Made by a program: the position numbers and the translations under genes. Below are positions 28,407 through 39,547 of a stretch of DNA of 64,000 bases, one piece after another. The DNA is taken from contig JANATF010000003.1 of assembly GCA_029449245.1 (NCBI GenBank), positions 1,240,001 to 1,304,000 of the forward strand. The letters are read 5' to 3'. The notes below the pieces were generated by a model. It was given only the letters and a program-made list of their open reading frames with translations, ran no database searches and had not been told where the DNA came from. Source of the stretch: Mortierella alpina (Eukaryota; Mortierellomycota; Mortierellomycetes; Mortierellales; Mortierellaceae). How positions within the stretch are numbered: position 1 is the first letter of the stretch; every line of letters begins with the position of its first letter.

Positions 28407-29288
28407 ATGACCCAACTGTCTCCAGACACCATTTCCTCGCACATCAGTGCCACGGCCCCTGAACGCTGCCTCTCACCGCTCCTCCATGGAAGCACGATGC
28501 CGGACGGCAAAACACAAACCACCACCAGCACACCACCGCCAAAGAACAGCAGCTCCTCGTCCAACCCTCGGCGAGTTCGCTTTGCTCCGCCCAAGAACAC
28601 CCTCGCAATTGACGACGACCGCCTACTGCGTGCGTTTAACCCTGTACCTTGGAAACCATCCGTACAGGAGTGCCGGATTACCAACGTGGGCACTCGTAAC
28701 GCCCAGATGCTCATACGCAACCCTGAGACATCGGCAGCCATATGGACGTCTGCACTCATCAATGAGTTTTGCGTGAAGAATGACGTACAGGACTCTGAAG
28801 GTCCATTCAAGGCCTTTGTTCCCCCGCAGGACAACGCCGCAAACAAGCGCATCTTGCAGTACCAACAAGCGGTAGCCGACTGTGAAAGAGAAGCCAGAGG
28901 TATCAAGCGTGCCCTGCGTGGCTATGCCCCCGTGTACGACCGTCATCATGAATTTGAGGACTCCAATGAGGACACAACAACCTTGCCCGACGGCCGTTAA
29001 ATTTTTCATGGCGAATACACCGCCACGCGACCCAAGCGACAACGGCGTGAAGAACGGACACCGGAATGCAGTAGGGAAAACAGTCCTGATAAAGAGAACC
29101 GTGCACCATCGGTCCATACGGATGGTGATCATTCCGACGGCGACTCTCGCCAAACACCTGATCAAGAACCGGAAGAGCCGCTACCGCGCAAAGGCGTCGT
29201 GCCCAACGCGGAGCGCTGCACTCTGTGCGAAGAGATATCCAGTCCGAGGACTCCTCATCGTGTGGAGGATTGTCGTTGGACTACATAG
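28407..29288 (+). pseudogene. Accessory third ORF of family 3', one in-frame stop
   Basis: From the ATG at 28407 a frame runs for 197 codons to a TAA at 28998-29000, then stays open in the same frame to TAG at 29286-29288 (294 codons in all). The first part is Ser/Thr/Pro-rich, then more ordered. The part after the stop is charged (many Arg, Glu, Asp) and ends with C-x2-C-x9-H-x4-C, a zinc-knuckle-like motif, just before the end. No membrane segment or signal peptide is visible, so it is not an envelope protein. Element 3 lacks this region altogether. I do not recognise the family; a nucleic-acid-binding role is a guess from the Cys/His motif. Confidence 0.6.
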
Positions 29289-29461
29289 ACCATGGCATCT
29301 CCACAGTACGACCTTAATGCATTTAAGCATTGTTCCAAAAAATCTTGATATTAAAAATCAATCCAATCGTGACCCTTGCGCTACACCAGCGCACAGCTGG
29401 ACTCAGCCTCATACGTCATAGCTTGCAGAACGCGTGCCGCGTTCTCCATAGAGGGGAAAGC

Positions 29462-29696
29462 TGTTGCATATCGGCCTCGGTCCAGTTAGCTCCATCTCAC
29501 CATCAGAGATGGAGCGCCTACGCCCATGAGCACTAGAGCTGTAAACACTTATGCCCTTGAGCTCCATGGTCGTTGCTAACTAATAGTTTACCCAGGTCCA
29601 CGACCAAAAGTAATAAATACCCAATGTGTGGTTCTCTGGAACGACATCTTATTCTCACCATCTCCTTTCCACATAAAAAATCCACAATATTTTTCA
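29462..29696 (+). repeat. 3' LTR of family 3'
   Basis: It begins TGTTGCATAT right after a purine tract (AGAGGGGAAAGC) and ends TTTTTCA. AATAAATACC and TTCTCAC correspond to parts of the element-3 LTR. It abuts family-D RNase H at 29697. Confidence 0.8.
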
Positions 29697-32600
29697 GTTT
29701 GTGATCTGTATAGAGAGTGAATGGACGACCCCACAAATAGTAATGAAACTTTTTGAGGGCAAATACGATGCCAAGGAGCTCTTTCTTGTAAGCGGGATAG
29801 TTGCGCTCATGCTTTTTGAGCGAACGAGCCATGAAAGAGATGTAGTGAACAACAGACTCATCTTCAGGACCGTTGGGAAGTTGGTAGAGAACAGCACCAA
29901 GACCAAGGTTTGAAGCGTCAGTGGCAACGTAGAAAGGTTTGGAAAAATCTGGGAAATGAAGTACAGGCGCTTGTGAAATCAGATATTTAATCTGATTGAA
30001 GCATTCAAGCTGCAGATCCGAGAGAACAAAATGGCCTCTGCGGAAACGTAGCTCGTCCAAAGGCGCAGATAATGTGCCATAGAGAGGGATGTACTCACGA
30101 AAATAATTAAACATACCAAGGTATCGTTGAACCATCTTCGCATTGGTAGGAGGTGCCCAGGATTTAATGTTCGCAATCTTTTGAGGCATGATGCGACGGC
30201 CATTGCGATCAATAATGAATCCAAGAAGGATCACTTCTGTGCAAAAGAAATGACACTTCTCGGGGTTGATAATGAGGTTGGCCTTTGTGAGGCGACTGAT
30301 AACTTCTTGAACGTGCAAGGCGTGTTCCTCTTTGCTATCAGAGAAAATCACTATGTCATCCACGTAAACAGCGACGAAAGCCAAGTCTCCGAGAATGAGA
30401 GACATGCCTCGTTGGAAGATAGAAGTCATTGGTTTGAGACCAAAAGGAGCACGAGCAAACATGAACTGTTTGTTTTTGTGCATAAATGCTGTGTAGGGCT
30501 GACTCTTCTTAGACAATGGAAGGCGGTGAAAAGCTTGCTTGAGGTCTAAAGTTGAGTAAAACTTATGACCGCCGCTTTTCTCCAATACATCTGTGATGAG
30601 AGGAAGAAGAAAATTGTCCGTGTCTTCAAGAAGAGAGTTGAGGTGACGAGGATCAAGACAGACACGATGCTTTATGATGTTACCATCAAGGTCATGCCTT
30701 GCAGCTAGTGTGAGTTTGTTCATATGCTTAGTGCCTGGAGGGGCAGGAACGATAACTCCATCAGCTTTCCATTGATCAACTTGCTTGTCAACCTCTCCCT
30801 GCTGAGATTGAGAGAAGGGTCGATAAGAGCGTTGATAGACAGTAGCACCAGGGGCAACCTTAAGGTCTACAGTCATGAAGGGATGAGGGCAGAAACTAGA
30901 CGGATCAATCTGAGCATTGTCGTCGAGATAGGGCTTCAGATCAGCGAGAAAGGCTTCACGATCTGAAATGAATTTATCGGTGAGTTCCTCAGGAGGCCGA
31001 TACTTAGCAAGAATGGCAGGCTTTTTGTCAGAGATAATAAAAAGATCTGGGACAGCAGCCTGATGAAGTTCAAAGCCATGAATTTGAAAACCAAGCCTCG
31101 ATATTAGATCAATGCCAAGGTAGCAATCATAATGATCGAGGGGCATAACATCAACGCGACTTTGAGCAGTGCGACCATTGCAGACGATGGAAACGTAGTC
31201 AATGGTAATGAGTGTAGGAATAGTGTGCTCTGGATTGGCAAGAACAGTGACCTGATCTTGGAGAACACCAGTCTCAAGGCCGAGTTCTTCTGCGACATAG
31301 GGTGCAATAGTAGTTGTAGTGCAGCCAGTGTCAAGGAGAGCCGTATATTCCATGTCATTAATGAGTATAGGGATAATGATCCTTTTATCACCATCAGCAG
31401 CACCACGAAAGGCTGCCTTAAGACGATGGGGAAAAGGGACAGGCGAGGGGTTATGAAAAAATTGAGAGACAGCGGTAGAAAGTGATAGACTTTCAGAAGG
31501 TGATAAAACCTGAGAAGGTTCAGTAGCAACAGGACATGATGGAGCAAATGAGTAGCGAGAAGAATCATTAACGCCGTTGGTTATTTGATTGATTGCATGT
31601 ACGCTAGAATAATCATGTTCAGTGCCAAGAGAGTCTTCCATGAGCACGTCCTCATCGTCAGTGTCAAAAAGAGCAGCACGCTTAACACCAGCAGCTTGGG
31701 TGATCGCAGCTTTCTTTCTGGAGGGTTGATAAGACGAGGACGAGGAAGTGGTGGTGACTGAGGAAGTGGAGGAAGAAGAAGGAGTACTCCTACGCTGAGG
31801 ACAAGACTCTGACCAATGGGTCTTTGTCAACGTAAGACAAGACGGGTTTGAGCACCACGACTTGCCAGGAGGAAGGTTCGTGTAGGTGGGCTTCTTCTTG
31901 GTATTCTGATCCTTTGAAGGCGGACCAGTTGAGGTGAAGGAGGAGGAAGCACCATTGCTGGGCTTATGACGCTTGTCACGATGATTGTTGTTGTTCGACT
32001 TCTGCCCAGAAGAAGAGGCAGAATTGTTGCCATTATCCTTTTCAAGGAGGTGAGGCGCCCAAATTGAGGCTGCCCAACGTCCACCCCAAGGATGAAAGCC
32101 TGTAAGAGGGCCTTGAATGTTGCGAATGAACGTTAGGATGACGGTGTACTCCTCTACGTCATGAAGGCGAGAGAACTTGGAAATGATAAGGTTCTGGGTG
32201 TTGCCAGGAACCGCTCGGAATAGGACGCCAATGAGGATGGCGTGAGGGATTGTGGCTTCCGAGTGGTGCTGGACAAGGCCAGAAGCAAGGAGTAGATTCT
32301 CAAAGCGACGAGCGAAAGATTCAGAGTCTTCTTGAGGGAGGGAGCGGAAAGTGAAGACCCTTTCGAGAATATTGCCAGTAATCTCATGCAAACGAAAAGT
32401 TTCACGCATGGCGAGGACAACTTCATGCCAGGTACGGGCAGAAGCAGGCGCAATTTGATTCATGAGATCGTCAAAGCGCTGATCCAAGCGTTGCTCCAAA
32501 TCAGCCTTGGTGAGGATTTGAGACATATAGCGGTAAGCAAGAATGTCAAAAAGGTCAGCCAATTTGTCGCGGTAAAACTTCTCAAAGCGATTGAGAAAGA

Positions 32601-33417
32601 GAAAAATGAGCTCCACAAGCTTGGCTTCAAAGTTTTCACGCTTTGCAGTCTTAAGCTTGGAAGTAACTTCCAGGACAGGTTCGTCCTTGAACGAGGGAAG
32701 GACAAGGCGCTCATAGTCAACAGTATGAGTGCCTTGAAAGACAGGAATGGATCCTTTGACCCCAATGCGAACAAGGGCGCCGTGCTCCTTGTTAGAGTAA
32801 ACAGGGGGCACGTTGCAGGCGTCTTGATAAATGATTGGAGGAAAGAGTTGCATTCCCGCGTTGGAGCTGGGATTAGAGTTTGAGGGAAAGAGGCGGCGAT
32901 TGAGAGCTTGTTGGGCCTGTGCCAATTCACTCTCTGCCTGTGCAATGTTGCCTTTGAGAGCAGCAATAAGAACATTTCTCTCTTGTGTAAGTCTTTCTTT
33001 CTGGTCATGGGGTTGACCGTCAAGAATGAACTCAGAGTCGAGAAGAGTATCCTCAAATTGCTCTTGAAGGCGATGAAGAGTCCTCTCCTTGGTTGTAACC
33101 AAAGCTTGAAGGCGTGCGAGACGGTCTACGACGGGAGGATTATCAACATCCATTGACGTAGAACCAGCAAGCAGCTGAGCAAAGGAGGGAGCAGAAGTAT
33201 TGACTTCTGGAGAAGAATTAACGTCTGGGGTAAGAGCCCCTGACAAAGGAGGTGAAGAAACAGAAGTTTCCGCGGTTAGGACCGTGGTCGCTTGTTCCAT
33301 CGATGATACAACTGGAGGAGTCTCTTGCGAGGTTCCAGAGGGTGCCCCAACTTGCGTGTCAGGAGCATGTGCGTGGGAGGAACGGGTAGATCTTTGCTTC
33401 CCGGGATTTGTTGCCAT
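29697..33417 (-). pseudogene. Family-D Gag-Pol, truncated in RNase H
   Basis: A minus-strand single-frame polyprotein of about 1240 codons from ATG 33417. It has a Ser/Thr-rich N-terminus, a coiled-coil-like stretch (about 95-170), capsid region, Ser-rich linker, a Cys/His cluster with C-x4-C...H-x4-C, protease with L-L-D-T-G-C near 695, RT with Y-V-D-D near 1017 and RNase H D-A-S near 1161. It stops at the T-D-H of RNase H, where the family-3' LTR begins, so integrase and chromodomain are missing. The open frame reads on about 50 codons into that LTR by chance. A piece of this gag is also found at 6695-7156. Confidence 0.88.
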
Positions 33418-33581
33418 TGCAAAGGAAAATGAGGCATAAAAATGAGGTAGTGAAAAATAGCGATAGAAGCGAGCTGAAAGTAGGAAAATCAGCGAATGTA
33501 TGTATGGTTGAGGGTGTGATGAATATCAATTAGGATTGGAGAGACAACTGAACAAAGCAGCACAATTGTCGTTAAAAAAAG

Positions 33582-33696
33582 TGTCGCGGTTAGAGGAAAA
33601 GACACAGTTACTAGGAGCTGTCAAGTAACGAGAACGGAGTGAAGAAGATGTATTCAATGTCTCCTGTGGACGTGGGCATTAAAGGACACGTCCACA
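33582..33696 (-). repeat. Putative short LTR of family D
   Basis: Minus strand: begins TGTGGACGTG at 33696 and ends CCGCGACA at 33582, 115 bp with TG...CA ends, followed by a T-rich stretch and a leader to the gag ATG. It contains CCTAGTAAC, shared with LTRs of A and B. The first 32 bases form a perfect hairpin (10-bp arms 33687-33696 and 33665-33674). There is no second copy here to confirm the limits. Confidence 0.5.
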
Positions 33697-34027
33697 CTAA
33701 TCTTCGCTAACTAAAAATATTAAGGGTAAGTCTATGCTAGGACGGTCAATCCGGCACACTCTCTAGTCACTGGGTCCTGTACCCAAGAACCCTGACTCCA
33801 AGGTTCCCGTATCCAGTACCCTAGAAGAGTCGTGAACTAGGTCAAACATGACGTTGACCCGGTTTTGATGCATCATGCTAAGTTCTAGGTGTTTCTTCAT
33901 AGAAAGATCTTATTATTTGTAACAGCTGCGCCTTAATAAACCTCTATAAATATTCAAGGTGTGTGGTCGTGTGGCCTAGATCTGATTCTCACTTACTTTT
34001 ATTCCTAAAAACTTCTTCAACACGGTC
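33697..34027 (+). repeat. Solo LTR-like segment related to families 3 and 3'
   Basis: The right part carries TATAAATATT, GTGTGTGGTC and TTCTCACTTACTTTT in the same order and spacing as the element-3 LTR, and it ends CACGGTCA at 34027. The left limit is unclear (TGCTAGG at about 33733 is one option). No coding sequence, no purine tract and no target duplication were found. Confidence 0.6.
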
Positions 34028-34171
34028 AAAACGTTCCAGTGTTGGCAGTGGGAACAGTGGTTGGAACATTGGTGTTGCTGGGTTGATCAGCCATGATGGC
34101 TAGGGGCAGAGGTTATCAAGGTGAGTATGTTTTATCTGTGGATCGAGGTAACGAGCCTTTGCTACCATGTA
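34028..34171 (-). pseudogene. Leader and first codons of a further gag (minus strand)
   Basis: Minus strand from 34171: an LTR-type end TACA, then TGGTAGCAAAGG, the same primer site as in family 2, a leader, and an ATG at 34094 with 22 codons rich in Thr, Pro and Asn. It is cut at 34028 by the LTR-like segment. It belongs to an otherwise unseen element. The LTR would extend to the right of 34168; its far end was not found. Confidence 0.6.
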
Positions 34172-34367
34172 ATAGCTAAAGCAAGTGGGGGTTCTGGGGC
34201 TGGGGTCAGGGGAGCTTGGGTGAGAATCGTCTGATCTTATTACAGAGGGGGCAACCATCTATTTATCTATCTTTGTGTGGGACCAAGCATGGTCGCGTTC
34301 CAGTCTCTTACGGCTTGGCGTTATCCTTGTTCTGGTCCCTTACGATGCACCCTCAACTCCTGTTACA
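34172..34367. other. Non-coding DNA, possibly rest of a minus-strand LTR
   Basis: G-rich start, no recognisable gene. Its left edge adjoins the primer-site end described for 34028-34171, so part of it may be LTR. Confidence 0.35.
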
Positions 34368-34490
34368 ATGGAGTTCGTATGGTACGACAACCGTATGAGG
34401 TTCGTATGAGGTTCATATGAGGTTCGCATGGAGTGCGTATGGTACGACAACTGTACGAGGTTCGTATGAGGTTCGGATCGTACGCACAGT
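34368..34490. repeat. Degenerate tandem repeat, unit GTATGAGGTTC-like
   Basis: About ten imperfect copies of an 11-12-bp unit (GTATGAGGTTC, GTATGGTACGACAAC variants). Weaker echoes extend to about 34,560. No coding frame of interest. Confidence 0.7.
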
Positions 34491-34821
34491 CGGATGATAC
34501 GATGTTCGGTTTCGTATTTTTTTAGAGCAACCGCACACGATACGAACAGTTGTCGGATAGGATACAGCTTCCATTTGATACGATTATACCGGCTTCGTAT
34601 CAGTTCTCACCTCGTAAATCGGTTGGAGGTCCGAAACGCTAAATGCACGCATAGTGACATCTCTTTCTTGTGAATCATTTCTTTTATCCATTGTACATGG
34701 ATCGAGTCAAATTTCGCGGCATCCATCTCTAGAGATCCGATGCTCAAGAGGAAGAATGATTAAGATCCGGGCAACAGGGCTGCAAAAAAATAAAAAAATA
34801 AAAAAGCAGTTGACCACTTCG

Positions 34822-34990
34822 CCACACTCCACTTTCCGTCTACCTCCTGCCGCGAGCTAAACATGAGCGTGCTAAAAAAGTACCAGCGATGGCGAAGTTC
34901 CACCACATACTACGACACCCTACCACACTACACCTTCCGTCTACCTCCTGCCGCGAACTAAACAGGAGTGTGCTAAAAAAGTACTAGTGC
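34822..34990 (+). repeat. Two direct copies of a 65-70-bp sequence
   Basis: Copies at about 34822-34888 and 34923-34988 share CTTCCGTCTACCTCCTGCCG and GTGCTAAAAAAGTAC with a few differences. They are separated by about 35 bp. Function unknown; it may be a miniature repeat family of the genome. Confidence 0.65.
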
Positions 34991-35388
34991 TGTCGGACGG
35001 GTATTGTTTCTGGGTCTGCGCGTTCAATTAGAACTATGCGATTACTGCCTAAGAGAAACAAAATTACCTTAGACGACTGTGCTCTGCACGTTACGATGGA
35101 GGGCTAGAAGGCATTGAAAGACTGTACTTGCAAGTGTAACGATTTCGTCGGAGGGTGTGCAAGCAATGAACAAGTTGGTGCAGCTACACTACTCTGATTG
35201 ACAACAGAGTTGTTCATCGAGGGTTTGCGCTGCCCAAGATCAAGTTGTGGATGATGATGAGACCAGGCTTGAGCGAGTGAGGATGGTTAGTGAGGATGGT
35301 TAGTGAGGATGAGGGAGTGGAAGAGGTGCTTATTTTTTGGTGAGAAGGCGGAGAGGAGAGAATGGGGGGGGTTAATGTACGCGTTAAT
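34991..35388. other. Intergenic, no gene recognised
   Basis: AT/GC-balanced DNA with only short frames. No tRNA-like or repeat structure seen. Confidence 0.4.
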
Positions 35389-36543
35389 TTATTTGTGGCT
35401 TGCGGAAGTAGCCTTTCCAGACAGCTTACTGGGTGGAATATGCACCGCGTTCTTGTGCACGCCCTTGGCCTCTTCCACGAACACGTCCACCTCGCACGCC
35501 GGATCGTGAGGTGCACGTGCGGCAGCCGTCCCGCCTGCTGTAGAACCCGCCGCAGAGGGTATGGAGGAGGCAGAGCCAGCCTGGAACGGTGGATCATGAC
35601 TCACTGTCCAGGGCACTAGCTGTCACCGTGACCAGCTCTTGTATGCGATGATGCTGAGCCGGAAGGAACATGGTAATGTGTCGGCCAACCTCGGGTGGGA
35701 GTGAGGAAGTGCTGCCTCTTCCTCTGCCTCTTCCTCTGCCTCTGCCTCTATCCCTGCCTGTGGGTGCAGTGCTGGTCGACCTTGCTGCAGGCGACCTCCA
35801 TCCTGAAAACCGCGCCGAATGACCTTCGGAGGATTCCAATAACATTGGTGCACCGCCACTGCTCGAGGTGCCTTCACTAACACCACGAACCGACTGATTG
35901 CAAGGTGGTAGGTAGTGATGGTGCCTGTCGACCCTGCTGTGCCGTTGCCCGCTTCCACTCTTTCTGATGACTGCCGAGCCACGACCTCTCTTGCGCTCGC
36001 TACCTCCTTCCTGCCCTTCACTTGGCCTCTTCCGATGCGCGATCTGCTCGAGGGCTGTCCCCCATCCCCGTCGCTATACTTGCTTCCACTGCTTCCACTG
36101 CTGCCTCCACTGCTGCTTCCACCGCTGCTTTCACTGCTGCTTCCACCGCTGCTTTCACTGCTGCTTCCACCGCTGCTTTCACTGCTGCTTCCACCGCTGC
36201 TTTCACTGCTGCTTCCACCGCTGCTTTCACTGCTGCTTTCACTGCTGCTTTCACTGCTGCTTTCACTGCTGCTTTCACTGCTGCTTTCACTGCTGCTTTC
36301 ACTGCTGCTTTCACTGCTGCTTTCACTGTTGCTTTCACTGCTGCTTTCACTGCTGCTTTCACTGCTGCTTTCACTGCTGCTTTCACTGCTGCTTTCACTG
36401 TTGCTTCCACTGCTGCTGCTGCCGCTGATTTGTGCTCGTCCTGTGCCTTGGCTTCGCTTAATTTCTTCCAAGGGCCCCTTTCTTTTCCACTCCATCTTGA
36501 ACATCATGTTTTGATAACCTTGAACACGATGGTTGCTTTCCAC
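35389..36543 (-). pseudogene. Ser-rich protein locus, copy 1 (frameshifted)
   Basis: The minus-strand frame from 36543 gives a long (Ser-Ser-Glu-Ser)n and (Gly-Gly-Ser-Ser)n tract encoded by a 12-bp minisatellite, then a segment that matches copy 2 (39548-40390). Relative to copy 2 one base is missing near 36037-36045 and another near 35668, so the Arg/Gly-rich and Ala/Ser-rich C-terminal parts fall into other frames. Copy 2 is continuous. The protein type is unknown: a low-complexity, RG-rich, possibly nucleic-acid-binding product. If copy 1 is expressed it makes a different C-terminus. Confidence 0.55.
36083..36416 (-). repeat. 12-bp coding minisatellite (Ser/Glu repeats)
   Basis: About 28 tandem units of CTGCTTTCACTG or CTGCTTCCACCG (plus strand). 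Because the unit is a multiple of three and has no stop in any phase, all frames stay open on both strands. This explains several long Cys/His-, Ala- or Leu-rich frames here. Copy number is likely to vary. Confidence 0.9.
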
Positions 36544-37248
36544 TCTCTCTGATACCCCTCAAAGTAGGATTTGGTACTGCCTTACCATAGCTTGTCGCTC
36601 CGTACACGGAATAGGCGATTGGGTAAGAGTAAGGATGGGTGCTGCTTTATTCATCGTTTTACTATTTCCTCAACATATGCCTCTACCAGTTGTCGACCCC
36701 CATATGTACGTGTCCGAGATCTTCTTCACCTACGGGTACATCGATGCACCAAGACGAGACGCACAATCGCTCCCCAATTTTCTTGCTTGGTTTATTCACA
36801 CTTTCCCTTCGCCGCTGCTTGCCCACGAACATCGACATTGCTCAGTACCCAAAACGTGCGGAGGTAACTCTTGTACACCTTTGACCTCCCCAAGTACCTT
36901 TTATACAAGAATGAGGTACTTTACCGCTGCGTGCATGCGAAAGGAGAATATTGTTCTCAAGCATAATTCGAGCAGAGTGTGTAGTGGATATTGACCTTGA
37001 CGATTAAAGTTTGAAAAGGACGTACAAAAGCCTCGTCGTTTCAAAGACCTGGGTTTCATGCACAGCGATCGCGGCATATTCGTTTCCCTCATCTTAACCA
37101 TGCAAGTCGTTCCCTGGAAGTATTGTAATGTCTATGCCAATAGTCGAAGCCCTGAGCGACTGTTCCTTTTTCAAGGCCAATCCAGTAAACAATTAATGCG
37201 ACACTTGATACTTGATGCGGGTTACGATTTCGCCGCTGAAGACTAACC
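36544..37248. other. Intergenic, no gene recognised
   Basis: Only unconvincing short frames. It includes the upstream region of the methyltransferase gene at 37249. No RNA gene or repeat seen. Confidence 0.4.
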
Positions 37249-38160
37249 ATGCTATCAGTCGTAATTGAGCAGCGATTAGACCAGTCAGTGACCATCAATC
37301 AAAACACTGGAAATGTCGTGTGGGATGGGGTGAGTCAAGTTGAAGGGATTCAAGTGTTGCTAGAATAACGGACTCGTGAACGTACTTTGCTGATCCTAGC
37401 AACATCTCAGGCCTACCTCATGGCGAAGCACATGGAGACACATTTAGGTGATCTGCAAGGGAAAACTTGCTTAGAGCTCGGAGCTGGGACTGGTCTTGTC
37501 AGTATTGTTGCTTGGCTGATGGGTAAGCTCCAGATATATTAAGTGTACCATATTAGCGGCTCACAGTGGCTAATCATTTCTTGCGATAGGTGCGAGCAGG
37601 GTCGTAGCAACAGACCTTCCTGGACCTCACCTTGAGCATCTTAAAAAGAATATCAGCCTTAACACACGAAGGATAGAATCTGCTCAGCGCCAGGCAATCA
37701 TTACGGCTGGCGTGCAAGAGTACAGCTCTGGCTCAGTCAGTAAAAACTCACCTGTGCTTGACATTGAATCGCTCCAGGTTACTCCACTCGACTGGTAAGA
37801 GAGCGTTGTAGGTGGTGATTGCTCTGACGCTTGCCACATTGTCCTCATACTCCTTTTTGTTACAGGAACATACCTGTTCTCCCAGATGTACTTCAAGACC
37901 CGTATTCATATATTCTATGTTGCGAGATCCTGTATTTGCCGCAACAGCACCGCGCACTTTTAAAAACTATTGCGGCTTTTGCAGACGAGCGGACGGTAGT
38001 TGTGCTGCTTTGGAAAGAGCGTGGATTAGGTGAGGAGCGATTCTTTGACCTCGCGTCCCGTGCGTCAGGTGGCTGGACGATCGAACACCTGCCTACAAGT
38101 GAGCTCGATTACGAATTTCGTTCGCAACCGTACAAGATTGCGAGAATGACAAAAAATTAG
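37249..38160 (+). CDS. METTL21-like protein-lysine methyltransferase
   Basis: Four exons, 37249-37329, 37411-37522, 37590-37794 and 37866-38160 (693 nt, 230 residues), joined in phase with GTGAGT, GTAAGC and GTAAGA donors. The protein has the family hallmarks: an N-terminal T-G-x-V-V-W-D-G lead-in, SAM motif I as C-L-E-L-G-A-G-T-G-L near 46-56, an acidic post-I residue in A-T-D-L-P, L-D-W before the last intron, and C-C-E-I-L-Y in the C-terminal half. Members of this seven-beta-strand class methylate lysines of elongation factors or chaperones; the substrate here is unknown. It is a typical cytosolic enzyme length. MsrA follows 34 bp downstream in the same direction. Confidence 0.85.
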
Positions 38161-38194
38161 ACACACTGTTTCGTTCCACACGCTGCTCATTCAA

Positions 38195-38903
38195 ATGTCC
38201 ATTCTTCGAAAATTCATTCACTCTCCTTCCCCCAGTTCGAAAGGGAATGTAGCTTGTAAAGGCTTGACTGATAAAGCGACCTTTGCTGCTGGCTGCTTTT
38301 GGTAAGTGTGGTCAGCTACCATTTATTACGATTGTATACTACGGTCAACTTACCACTCTGCTTAGGGGTGTGGAAAAGGCTTTCCAGAAGCAGTTCAACG
38401 GACAACATCTCAAGACCAGTGTAGGCTATACAGGCGGCACAGATAATCATCCAACTTATGAGAAGGTAAGGCCGATACACTAGCTCTTCATTCTCTGAAG
38501 TCGGGCAGTTCTTAGCGCCACTGTTGCATCGTTTCGCACATAGGTCTGCAGAGGCGGGACACAACACGCGGAGGCATTGCAAATCGAATATGCTCCCTCT
38601 AAAAACCTGAGCTATGCCACGCTAGTCGAGTTTTTTTACCGCATGCATGATCCGACAACGCTCAATGCCCAAGGCCACGATCGCGGAGCTCAATATCGTT
38701 CCGCCATTTTTTACCATTCCCCTGAGCAGCACGAGATAGCAGATCGAGTTACAGCGGCAGTCCAGGCAGCGCATTTCAGGAACAAAATCGTCACTCAGAT
38801 CGTTCCTGCAGGAGCTTGGTTTGATGCAGAGGACTACCATCAAAAGTACCTTGTCAAGAACCCTCAAGGATACGAGTGCCCCTCGCATTATTTACGGTGG
38901 TGA
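38195..38903 (+). CDS. msrA: Peptide-methionine (S)-S-oxide reductase
   Basis: Three exons, 38195-38301, 38366-38465 and 38544-38903 (567 nt, 188 residues), all phases fitting. The first intron splits the catalytic motif A-A-G-C-F-W-G-V-E, whose Cys is the sulfenic-acid-forming residue of MsrA. Y-T-G-G and the H-D-P-T-x-x-N-x-Q-G-x-D-x-G-x-Q-Y-R-S motif are present, as is the C-terminal Y-H-Q-K-Y-L. It repairs oxidised methionine using thioredoxin. The first 20 residues are basic and Ser-rich and could be a weak mitochondrial signal, though there is no clear helix. It lies immediately downstream of the methyltransferase gene. Confidence 0.92.
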
Positions 38904-39547
38904 TGACATCGGGTCGCTTGCACTGTGGCACTCACGCCAGGAGCCCCAGATTAAAAACATGACAATAACTGGATACGACTGGATACAAAAGTGCATGGTG
39001 CTCTATCCTTCTTGCTAGAGGGAGAACGCCATGGGTCGCTCCCTTAGTGCATGTCACCAGGTCAGCACTGACACTTCTGCCGTAAGAGTCCTCGGAATCA
39101 AAGTGGCAAGAACACTTAGCTATATTTCCCCATCCACCAGCCTTATGTGTAAGATGAACAAACGTTTTTCTGTCTGTCACTTTCCCTACTTTAATGTGAC
39201 AAATGCCATTGGCGTTCGTGAACAGGGCTACGAGAGAGAACAGTGATCAAGAGTCTTCATGGTTGCTCGGTCATCACTTATATGTGACCATATGACAGGA
39301 AAGGTAGGGCACATATGCCATATTGCCATATTTGCCATCGCTCCTTTTCTCTCGCTTCAACACACGTCCGCTCTCAGTTCCTGGAAGCATGCTATCTTCT
39401 ACTTGCTTCCCATCACACCCCACGGGGTCTCGATTGTATGAGGTATGGTTTTTAACGAACTCACAACAGGCACTGAGACAGTCCTTTCTTTTACCAGTTA
39501 CTAGAAGTTACTTGTGCGAGCCTTTCCAAGGCAGTGAAATGGGCGTA
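38904..39547. other. Intergenic, no gene recognised
   Basis: Separates msrA from the convergent Ser-rich copy 2. Only short frames; similarity to 35400-35460 starts near 39510, the edge of the duplicated block. Confidence 0.4.

Noticed and set aside
29533-29696. C-terminal 50 residues of the family-D polyprotein frame
   Set aside because: They are read from the family-3' LTR after the junction at 29697 and have no relation to RNase H.
34368-34490. CRISPR-like array
   Set aside because: Units are imperfect, contiguous and without unique spacers; the DNA is eukaryotic.
35967-36552. Plus-strand frames rich in Cys/His/Phe, Ala/Thr or Leu, up to 199 codons
   Set aside because: They are shadow frames of the 12-bp minisatellite, which has no stop in any phase; the flanks carry no coding signal on that strand.
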